22,480 nucleotides of DNA from a virus: positions 1 through 22,480 of the IMG/VR virus record IMGVR_UViG_3300008110_000463; one strand, written 5' to 3'. The notes beneath the pieces are model-generated. The model did not search any database and was not told where the DNA came from. It saw only the letters and a list, made by a program, of their open reading frames with translations. Both the position numbers and the translations under genes were made by a program. Below are positions 7,419 through 12,631 of the stretch, piece by piece. Positions within the stretch are counted from its first letter, which is position 1, and each line of letters begins with the position of its first letter.

Positions 7419-7802
7419 ATGGAACTTAGCAAACAAGAGTTTATCGACCGCTTTACCCATGCGGAGTTTGTCGGGGTTCTGAACTCCGCCAAGACTAACG
7501 TAGACGTAGAGGCGTGGCTTTTCCGGTTTAATAACGTAACTGACAAGATCAACACACTTGATTCACGCACTCTCGCGGGGCTTGACCTACTTGTTACGGC
7601 TGGTGCTTTGACGCAAGCCCGTGCTGATGAGATCTCTGGGCGGGTGTGGGGCGCGTGGACGGTAGGGCAGAACGTGCGTGTTCTCGCTCCATTTGACGTA
7701 ACTTACCCCGGCGAATACCCTATTCAGGAGTTTGATGTCGAGCACGGGACGATCCTCGTGTCTGGTACGTCGTTTGACCCGCAGTACGTGGAGGCTGTGT
7801 AA
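7419..7802 (+). CDS. Two-domain small protein interrupting the array
   Basis: 127 residues, unrelated to the array family. Residues 1-72 are predicted alpha-helical: KQEFIDRFTHAEFVGVL, VEAWLFRFNNV, then LAGLDLLVTAGALTQARADEI. This resembles a short helical protein family often found among phage tail-fibre genes and annotated as hypothetical. Residues about 76-127 look like a small SH3-like barrel: VGQNVRVLAPFDVTYPGEY, then ILVSGTSFDPQYVEAV. It begins three bases after copy 3, with the ribosome binding site AGGG inside that gene's last codons. Copy 4 follows immediately: the stop TAA directly abuts the next ATG, with GGAGG (7793-7797) supplied by this gene. It might be a chaperone or connector for the array proteins; this is inference. 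Confidence 0.62.
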   Translation: MELSKQEFIDRFTHAEFVGVLNSAKTNVDVEAWLFRFNNVTDKINTLDSRTLAGLDLLVTAGALTQARADEISGRVWGAWTVGQNVRVLAPFDVTYPGEYPIQEFDVEHGTILVSGTSFDPQYVEAV

Positions 7803-8618
7803 ATGGCAATCACTAGTATGGATGGGGTAATCGCCGGTGGTAGGCCACCCATTTACTATAGATCTACAATTAGCGGGGGGCTTGGGGAGCCGCCGTGGTT
7901 TACCCCATTTTACTTAGCTAGCATTCCCGGTGCTGCTGCCGCCCCGACTTCGGGCATGTCTGGCACTGCGCTTACTTCTTACCCCGGACAGATTCCATTT
8001 ACCAACCCTCCGGTGGGGCAGTCAACTTATCTTACCCGCTTTTCAGCTAACCCGCTAAGGAGCGGCGGCGGGGCTATGCTGGCGGATAGGCTCTGGCACA
8101 GCAGTGGGATTAACCTAAATACTCCGGCTGTACAGACCGTAAACTCCGTTGCTTTTCCGCCTCGAGATGTAAATCAATCTTCTGACGGAGAGGGCGTTTA
8201 CATCGCAGTTGAGATTGCTACTACTCTTGGGTCAGGTAACGCAGTATTTGAACTGTCCTATACTAACAGCGCGGGCGTCGCGGGACGGCTTGGCTACACC
8301 ATACCGGATAATATTGGATCGAGCCAACCAAGCGGCACTTTCTGTTGTTTTAGTTTGCAGAGCGGGGATTCCGGGGTTAGGTCTGTTCAGTCTATTCGTT
8401 TGACTGCTGGCGGGTATCTAGTTGGGACAATGGGTCTGGTAGCGTATAGGCCGATTTCTTTAATCACCTGTATACCAAACGCCCTTTCTTTGGGCGTAGA
8501 TTGCCTGACCGGGGCCATGCCGGAGTTGTTTAATGACTCAGTGCCATTCCTTGTATTTAGACCGGACACCAATACAGCAACAGAATTTGAATCTTTGATT
8601 GTTTTTTCCCAAGGCTAA
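7803..8618 (+). CDS. Array paralogue 4 (subgroup A), virion/appendage protein
   Basis: 271 residues, starting MAITSMDGVIAGGRPP and ending IVFSQG; this is the only copy with Ser before the final QG. It shares with copies 1 and 5 the block FYxxxIPGxAxAPTxGxSGxALTSYxGQ and the late VPFLVF. Core: ADRLWHSSG, QTVNSVAFPPRD, SYTNSAG, GDSGVRSVQS and AYRP. The N-terminal 40 residues and the region after YTNS vary most, as in the other copies. Translation should start efficiently from GGAGG eight bases upstream. No enzyme motif or membrane segment. Role as for the family: probable virion surface protein, unproven. Confidence 0.7.
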   Translation: MAITSMDGVIAGGRPPIYYRSTISGGLGEPPWFTPFYLASIPGAAAAPTSGMSGTALTSYPGQIPFTNPPVGQSTYLTRFSANPLRSGGGAMLADRLWHSSGINLNTPAVQTVNSVAFPPRDVNQSSDGEGVYIAVEIATTLGSGNAVFELSYTNSAGVAGRLGYTIPDNIGSSQPSGTFCCFSLQSGDSGVRSVQSIRLTAGGYLVGTMGLVAYRPISLITCIPNALSLGVDCLTGAMPELFNDSVPFLVFRPDTNTATEFESLIVFSQG

Positions 8619-8620
8619 TT

Positions 8621-9460
8621 ATGGCTATCGCTAACGTAAACGGAGTAATTGCGGGGTGTCAGCCGGGCGTATTTTTTTATAAAAATTTGTTCGTTCCTGT
8701 TGTGAACAGGCCGTTTTCTTTATTTTATCAGTCAGGGATCCCCGGCCCCGCAGTTGCTCCAACCCCCGGTATTAGTGGAGCGGCACTGACTAGCTATCCG
8801 GGGCAACTACGTTTTGTAAACCCCGGTGCGGGAGAAACCACCTATTTGGCAAGGTTTAGCACCCTCGCTTATAGGGTAACAGGCACTGCTTTGCCTCCCG
8901 GCTCAGTAATGCTGGCAGATAGACTTTGGCATAACAGCGGCATTTCTATTACGTCTTCCGCCTCTCAAGCAGTAAATTCTGTCGCCTTCCCGCCTCGTGA
9001 TGCTAACGGTACCACTAACGGGCTCGCCGTACTTTTGGGCCTAGAGATTAGCACCGCGACCTCTGGTGCAGTGACACCGACAATAACTGTCGAGTACACA
9101 AATGAAAACAACGTAGCCAGAACCATTGCCGGGGGCACTGCGGCTACTACGACACTTCCGACTGGCTCAACCACTGCTGGCACTTTTACTTATTTGAACC
9201 TGTACGGTTCTGATCGAGGCGTCAGGTCAATTCAAAATATTACGTTCACAACCCCCTATAGCAGCGGGGTCGCGCATCTGGTTGCCTACAGAAAGATTGC
9301 CTCTGTCTTGTTGGGTTACGCAGACGTACCAAACGACGTAAACCCTCTAACTGGAGGTATGCCGGTTATGTACGACAATACAGTGCCGTTTGTCGTTATG
9401 ACGCCCACTCAGGATATTGACACTTATTGTCAAGGTATGATGACGGTTACGCAGGGGTAA
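8621..9460 (+). CDS. Array paralogue 5 (subgroup A), virion/appendage protein
   Basis: 279 residues, beginning MAIANVNGVIAGCQPG and ending MTVTQG. It is closest to copy 1: both carry IPGPAVAPTPGISGAALTSY identically, and both have LADRLWHNSGI. Despite identical protein in that block, the DNA differs at many synonymous positions. It deviates from the other copies at QAVNSV (Ala for Thr), at YTNENNVART (the YTNS-G-GR motif is disrupted) and at SDRGVRSIQN (Ser for Gly). These changes in the most conserved motifs suggest relaxed or altered function in this copy. The ribosome binding site CAAGG is in the last codons of copy 4. Function inferred only from family. Confidence 0.7.
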   Translation: MAIANVNGVIAGCQPGVFFYKNLFVPVVNRPFSLFYQSGIPGPAVAPTPGISGAALTSYPGQLRFVNPGAGETTYLARFSTLAYRVTGTALPPGSVMLADRLWHNSGISITSSASQAVNSVAFPPRDANGTTNGLAVLLGLEISTATSGAVTPTITVEYTNENNVARTIAGGTAATTTLPTGSTTAGTFTYLNLYGSDRGVRSIQNITFTTPYSSGVAHLVAYRKIASVLLGYADVPNDVNPLTGGMPVMYDNTVPFVVMTPTQDIDTYCQGMMTVTQG

Positions 9461-9462
9461 GC

Positions 9463-10278
9463 ATGGCTATTTCTACTTTGGATCAGGCAATTACGGGCCT
9501 TCTACCTACCTATTCTTTGTTTAGGAATATAGCTAATCGACAAAACAATGATACTCGAATTCTGTATTCTTTTTTTAGTCCTGGGGTTCAGCCCTCTGCG
9601 GCTTCTGGAAACGTACTTTTAAACTCTGACGCTGGGGCCATACCCTTTTCTAATCCGGTCTCTGGTAATACGTATCTCGCTGGGCTAAAAGTCAGCCCGA
9701 TGAGTAACTTTACGCTTACGTCCAGAAAAATATTAATGGTAGACCGTTTGTGGCACGGACTTCTTTCAAGTACAACCTCCCTGCAAACGGTCAACAGCGT
9801 TACATTCCCGGCTAGAGATAATAACGGCTCAACTAATGGGGATGGAGTATATTTGGCTATTGAAATTGGTCCTACTGGAAACGATGGAGCACCAGATTGG
9901 GGTGTTACTGTAACTTATACAAATAGCGCAGGAGTTGCTGGTAGAACGGCGACAGTGTTGTCCCCTTATGTACAAGGTTTCTCACGAGAATATCGTTGGT
10001 TCCCCCTAAAACTTCAGAGCGGGGACGTTGGGGTTCGTTCTGTCCAAGATGCTACGTTTACTGCGGCAATCGGTGTAAACACTAACATCGTTGCCTATCG
10101 AGTGCTAACACAACTGTATTGTCAGACCACGGCGGACGGTACTGGTGTTGCTGACGTAGTAAGTTTGGGTATGCCAAGAGTTTATAACGGTAGCTACCTC
10201 ATGTTTGTTTACGGAAACTACCTTAATAGCTCAATAGATATCGCCTCTAGTTTTGAAGTAACCTTGACGCAAGGCTAA
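9463..10278 (+). CDS. Array paralogue 6, most divergent copy
   Basis: 271 residues from the ATG at 9463, which yields MAISTLDQAITGLLP and aligns with the family start. An upstream in-frame TTG at 9427 would overlap copy 5 by 34 bases and is not credible. Core motifs: DRLWHG, QTVNSVTFPARD, TYTNSAGVAGR, GDVGVRSVQD and AYR. It lacks both the IPGPAVAPTPG block of copies 1, 4 and 5 and the Trp-rich block of copies 2 and 3, and instead has a Phe/Ser/Tyr-rich stretch (ILYSFFSPGVQPSAAS). It keeps the ending TLTQG. The start is served by AGGGG inside copy 5. Structural role inferred from the family. Confidence 0.7.
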   Translation: MAISTLDQAITGLLPTYSLFRNIANRQNNDTRILYSFFSPGVQPSAASGNVLLNSDAGAIPFSNPVSGNTYLAGLKVSPMSNFTLTSRKILMVDRLWHGLLSSTTSLQTVNSVTFPARDNNGSTNGDGVYLAIEIGPTGNDGAPDWGVTVTYTNSAGVAGRTATVLSPYVQGFSREYRWFPLKLQSGDVGVRSVQDATFTAAIGVNTNIVAYRVLTQLYCQTTADGTGVADVVSLGMPRVYNGSYLMFVYGNYLNSSIDIASSFEVTLTQG

Positions 10279-10281
10279 AAC

Positions 10282-10890
10282 ATGCTTGGTTACGGCGCAT
10301 TCCCTACTACATCCTCGTGGTGGTCCACAGGGACGCCGCTTTTACGCCCCGTTATCGCTTTTGGCGACTTAACCAACGTAGAAGGGGTCTCTCAGTCTGA
10401 GTGGTTTTTCGGCCCTGTTGTTTACGAGGACGCTGGTTTAGGCGCGTACCCACTAAGCTCTGCTTGGACTGGGGTAACTAGTGGGTATTTTGCGCGGCAG
10501 GTTCTTAACTTTTCTGACCTAGATGACGTAGAAGGTAGCACCCAGTCCCTTTGGTTTTTTGGGGAGTACGTCCCCGTCGCTCCGACTTTGGATCTGGAAG
10601 TTGGGTCTTACAGTATTACAGGGGAAGCCGCTGAGCTTGTCCGTACGGGGATTTTGCCGACGGATAACTACATCTCCGAGGCTACTAGTGGTGTATCGAC
10701 TCTCTCCAACACCATGGAGAGCTTCTTTACCATGGCGGAAAACGCATCTGCTGCCGATACCATCACCAACGCCAAAGTAATAGATGTTGCTATGAGCGAG
10801 GGCGCTACGGCGGAAGATACTCCGGGCCGTACATGGAACCCAATCAACACCCCGCAAACGACAACGTGGACGCTCATTCAGACCCCTTGA
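10282..10890 (+). CDS. Mosaic repeat protein closing the array region
   Basis: 202 residues made of modules. Residues 2-44 and 53-94 are an internal duplication: LGYGAFP...FGDLTNVEG...SQSEWFFG and LGAYPLS...FSDLDDVEG...TQSLWFFG. Residues 108-119 are a single GSYSITGEAAEL unit of the repeat seen twelve-plus times in the protein at 3130. Residues about 130-185 are Ser/Thr/Glu/Asp-rich (ASAADTIT, SEGATAEDT), a pattern common in phage repeat regions. The C-terminus WNPINTPQTTTWTLIQTP is a short aromatic/Thr motif seen at the ends of phage structural proteins. It starts three bases after copy 6. Probably a fibre or decoration protein that functions with the array; this is inference. Confidence 0.62.
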   Translation: MLGYGAFPTTSSWWSTGTPLLRPVIAFGDLTNVEGVSQSEWFFGPVVYEDAGLGAYPLSSAWTGVTSGYFARQVLNFSDLDDVEGSTQSLWFFGEYVPVAPTLDLEVGSYSITGEAAELVRTGILPTDNYISEATSGVSTLSNTMESFFTMAENASAADTITNAKVIDVAMSEGATAEDTPGRTWNPINTPQTTTWTLIQTP

Positions 10891-10897
10891 CGGGGGC

Positions 10898-10926
10898 TTG
10901 TAGGGACGGTACCTACCGTCTATACT
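10898..10926 (+). promoter_or_regulatory. Candidate sigma70-like promoter
   Basis: TTGTAG (10898-10903) and TATACT (10921-10926) are separated by exactly 17 bases. The -10 matches consensus at five of six positions; the -35 matches at three. An alternative TTGACG at 10887-10892 is a better -35 but is 28 bases from the -10. It lies in the longest gap (68 bases) between 827 and the right end of the window, directly before the block of small basic-protein genes. Plausible but unproven. Confidence 0.4.
10905..10920 (+). promoter_or_regulatory. 16-base palindrome in the promoter spacer
   Basis: GACGGTACCTACCGTC has GACGGTA (10905-10911) reverse-complementary to TACCGTC (10914-10920) around two central bases. 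It fills the spacer between the candidate -35 and -10, the classic place for a repressor operator. As RNA it could form a six-pair hairpin with an ACCT loop; no T-run follows, so it is not a terminator. GACGG recurs at 10947-10951 and could pair alternatively with CCGTC at 10916-10920. Confidence 0.4.
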
Positions 10927-10958
10927 TCGCTTAGCATCGTCTATCTGACGGACTAGTT

Positions 10959-11213
10959 ATGGCAAAGACCCCCGCTTGGACTCGCAAGGAAGGCAAATCC
11001 GAAAAGGGTGGCCTTAACGCCAAGGGCCGTGCTTCTTACAACGCCGCCAACCCCGGCAAGCCGGGACTCAAAGCCCCTCAACCTGAGGGCGGCTCCCGCC
11101 GCGACTCTTTTTGCGCCCGGATGTCCGGTATGAAGAAGAAACTCACGAGCGCCAAGACAGCCAACGATCCCAACAGCCGGATCAATAAATCGCTTAGGGC
11201 ATGGAACTGCTGA
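10959..11213 (+). CDS. Conserved small basic phage protein (DUF6321-like)
   Basis: 84 residues, strongly basic. The N-terminus AKTPAWTRKEGKSEKGGLNAKGR, described here by its parts TPAWTRKEG and GGLNAKGRASY, and the C-terminus with SFCARMSGMKKK, LTSAKTANDP and SRINKSLRAWNC match a well-conserved family of small phage proteins that I recall as DUF6321. The function of the family is unknown. Two Cys (in SFCARM and the final WNC) and many Lys/Arg suggest nucleic-acid contact or packaging in the virion, which is inference. It is the first gene after the candidate promoter and starts eight bases after GGA in a weak ribosome binding region. Confidence 0.75.
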   Translation: MAKTPAWTRKEGKSEKGGLNAKGRASYNAANPGKPGLKAPQPEGGSRRDSFCARMSGMKKKLTSAKTANDPNSRINKSLRAWNC

Positions 11214-11214
11214 A

Positions 11215-11457
11215 ATGGAACTCAGTATCTGGAACACCGTGTTGTCGGTGATTATTGGGCTGTTGTCTTGGGTTCTGAAGGAAAAGTCTACTGAGCTTAA
11301 GCGGGTTGAGATTCTGCTCAACAAGACCCGAGAAGAGATTGCTCGGGAATACGTTACCAAGGTAGAAGTCCATAACGACATCAATCGAGTGCTTGATAGG
11401 CTTGACAGGCTGGAAGCAAAGATTGATACCTTCATAAAAGGCGGTGCTCGTGCCTAG
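11215..11457 (+). CDS. Membrane-anchored coiled-coil small protein
   Basis: 80 residues. Residues 5-21 (IWNTVLSVIIGLLSWVL) form one transmembrane helix. Residues 25-75 are a charged helix with heptad-spaced Leu/Ile (LKRVEILLNKTREEI, VLDRLDRLEAKID), typical of a coiled coil. The architecture resembles small phage membrane proteins of the XhlA or spanin-accessory kind, but no diagnostic motif confirms either. It starts one base after the preceding stop and overlaps the next gene by eight bases. It lies about 6 kb from the holin and endolysin, so a lysis role is uncertain; anchoring assembly or ejection factors at the membrane is another possibility. Confidence 0.6.
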   Translation: MELSIWNTVLSVIIGLLSWVLKEKSTELKRVEILLNKTREEIAREYVTKVEVHNDINRVLDRLDRLEAKIDTFIKGGARA

Positions 11458-11872
11458 TACCAGTCAGCGGCAGCATAATCTGATGGCTATGGTCGCAAAT
11501 GACCCGAAAGCCGCAAAAAAGACTGGCATTCCTCAGTCAGTTGGGGAAGAATTTGTAAAGGCGGATAAGGGCCGTAAGTTTGGTGGCCCGCGCCCAGATC
11601 TTCAACGTGTTAACAAGCCGAATACCCAGCATGGCAAATCGGCACTTTTCAGCAAGGGTGGCGAAATGAAAGAGTCCAAGGCAATGATGAAGAAAGAAGT
11701 TGGCTTCATGAAGGCAAAGGGTGCCCCGAAGTCAATGATTAAGCACGAGATGAAGGAAGCCGGTATGAAGAAGATGGCTTCTGGTGGTTTCGTCCGCGCA
11801 GCCGACGGTGTTGCTTCCAAGGGTAAAACCAAGGCCAAGCAGATCGCTATGAAAAAAGGCGGTAAGTGCTAA
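11450..11872 (+). CDS. Small lysine-rich phage protein with ADGxAxxGKTK tail
   Basis: 140 residues from GTG 11450, chosen because MPSTSQRQHNLMAMVANDP is the recurrent N-terminus of this phage family (compare MPSTSKxQHNxM); the frame also has a GTG at 11444. It continues with KKTGIPQSVGEEF and DKGRKF, then a Lys/Met-rich helical segment (MMKKEVGFMKAKGAPKSM). The C-terminal region ASGGFVRAADGVASKGKTK contains a motif shared with the next gene, and the end is KKGGKC. Family function is unknown. High charge suggests DNA or RNA binding or electrostatic association with packaged DNA, which is inference. It overlaps the preceding gene by eight bases. Confidence 0.7.
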   Translation: MPSTSQRQHNLMAMVANDPKAAKKTGIPQSVGEEFVKADKGRKFGGPRPDLQRVNKPNTQHGKSALFSKGGEMKESKAMMKKEVGFMKAKGAPKSMIKHEMKEAGMKKMASGGFVRAADGVASKGKTKAKQIAMKKGGKC

Positions 11873-11874
11873 CT

Positions 11875-12114
11875 ATGGACAAGCCCAAGACTCCCCCGCC
11901 TCCCCAGCCTCCGCCCGACCCTAAAGCCGAGACTGCTGAAGAGCGCATGGTTCGTGAGGCTAAGCAGGACGCCGCTAACCAGAAAGGCTATGAGGCCGCT
12001 ACCAAGCCAGACCGTTTGAAGAAAGCGTTTAAGGCGGGTGGTATGGTGGGCTCCGCTTCCAAGCGTGCTGACGGTTGCGCTCAGCGTGGCAAGACTAAAG
12101 GTCGGATGGTATAA
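11875..12114 (+). CDS. Proline-rich small protein with ADGxAxxGKTK C-terminus
   Basis: 79 residues from ATG 11875, two bases after the preceding stop; an in-frame GTG at 11866 would overlap the upstream gene without benefit. The first 18 residues are Pro-rich (PKTPPPPQPPPDPKAE), followed by a charged helix (AEERMVREAKQDAANQKG). The C-terminus GGMVGSASKRADGCAQRGKTK then GRMV repeats the motif ADG-x-A-x2-GKTK of the upstream neighbour. Such Pro-rich starts and basic glycine-rich tails are common in small phage proteins near neck genes. No function is known to me. The shared tail suggests a common interaction, perhaps with the particle or DNA. Confidence 0.65.
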   Translation: MDKPKTPPPPQPPPDPKAETAEERMVREAKQDAANQKGYEAATKPDRLKKAFKAGGMVGSASKRADGCAQRGKTKGRMV

Positions 12115-12116
12115 CC

Positions 12117-12401
12117 ATGATGTCCTCACGTGGGATGGGGGCCATAAGCCCCTCCAAGATGCCCAAGGCAACTCGCAAATCAAGGCGAGACAATACTGAT
12201 TTCGATCAGTATGCCGAGGGCGGCGAGGTTAAGTCCCGTGTGAATCAGGCTGGTAATTACACCAAGCCGGGTATGCGTAAGTCGCTGTTTGAGTCTATCA
12301 AGTCTCGCGCTACGCAGGGCACCGCCGCAGGGCAATGGTCAGCCCGTAAAGCGCAGTTGCTGGCAAAGCAGTACAAGGCTAAAGGCGGAGGCTATAAGTG
12401 A
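12117..12401 (+). CDS. Conserved small basic phage protein (SSRGMGAI family)
   Basis: 94 residues from ATG 12117; a second ATG at 12120 would give the more usual MSSRGMGAI start and is equally likely. Conserved parts are SSRGMGAISPSKMPK, YAEGGEVKSRVN, AGNYTKPGMRKSLFESIK and QWSARKAQLLAKQYKAKGGGYK. This set recurs in small phage and giant-virus proteins of unknown function (I think of DUF5872-type families, but the exact number is uncertain). It is strongly basic, without membrane segment or Cys. It ends four bases past the start of the next gene (GTGA overlap), implying translational coupling. Confidence 0.7.
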   Translation: MMSSRGMGAISPSKMPKATRKSRRDNTDFDQYAEGGEVKSRVNQAGNYTKPGMRKSLFESIKSRATQGTAAGQWSARKAQLLAKQYKAKGGGYK

Positions 12402-12631
12402 AAGCCCCCCAGCAGTCACTAAAAAACTGGACTGCTCAGAAATGGCGCACGAAGTCAGGCAAACCCTCAAGCGAGACTGGCGAGCGATACCTTCCCGTAA
12501 ACGCGATCAAGTCCCTGTCCCCCGCCGAGTACGCTGCGACCACCCGCGCTAAACGCGCTGGCAAGGCCAAAGGCAAGCAGTTTGTATCTCAGCCTAAGAC
12601 CATAGCCAAAAAGACTGCAAGGTTTAGATAA
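12398..12631 (+). CDS. Conserved basic phage protein (GERYLP family)
   Basis: 77 residues from GTG 12398, overlapping the preceding stop by four bases. Conserved blocks are LKNWTAQKWRTKSGKPS, TGERYLPVNAIKSL, EYAATTRAKRAG and GKQFVSQPKTIAKKTARFR. This block order is recurrent in phages and large viruses as an uncharacterised protein; a DUF5872-like assignment is plausible but not verified. About a third of residues are Lys or Arg, so nucleic-acid binding is likely. The stop TAA overlaps the ATG of the adaptor gene (TAATG), so the small basic genes and the adaptor are probably co-translated. Confidence 0.7.
   Translation: MKAPQQSLKNWTAQKWRTKSGKPSSETGERYLPVNAIKSLSPAEYAATTRAKRAGKAKGKQFVSQPKTIAKKTARFR

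Larger units (their letters stand above)
4912..10278 (+). other. Tandem array of six diverged paralogous virion genes
   Basis: Six genes (4912, 5722, 6564, 7803, 8621 and 9463) encode proteins of 268-283 residues that start MAI and end in T/S-Q-G. They share, in order, DRLW, QxVNSVxxPxRD, YTN, (G/S)DxGV(Q/R)S(V/I)Q and AYR. Copies 1, 4 and 5 form one subgroup (IPGxAxAPTxGxSGxALTSYxGQ; TVPF or SVPF near the end). Copies 2 and 3 form another (a Trp-Tyr stretch; LAAPRxFDxSVL), with copy 6 between but nearer the second. A 127-residue unrelated gene (7419-7802) lies between copies 3 and 4. Intergenic gaps are 0-3 bases. Confidence 0.9.

Noticed and set aside
9427-9462. Upstream TTG start for array copy 6
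   Set aside because: It would overlap copy 5 by 34 bases and add a tail absent from the other five copies; ATG 9463 aligns with the MAI family start and has a ribosome binding site.
4912-10278. Diversity-generating retroelement or phase-variable cassette behind the array
   Set aside because: No reverse transcriptase, no near-identical template/variable repeats and no invertase or inverted repeats are visible. The copies are diverged at synonymous sites, which points to old duplication.
10883-10896. CCCC / GGGG stem after the gene at 10282 as a terminator
   Set aside because: Four pairs, small loop and no T-run afterwards; the sequence fits a promoter region better.
10953-11435. 160-residue minus-strand open frame
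   Set aside because: It spans two well-supported plus-strand genes and the candidate promoter, with Ser/Leu-rich sequence typical of a shadow frame.
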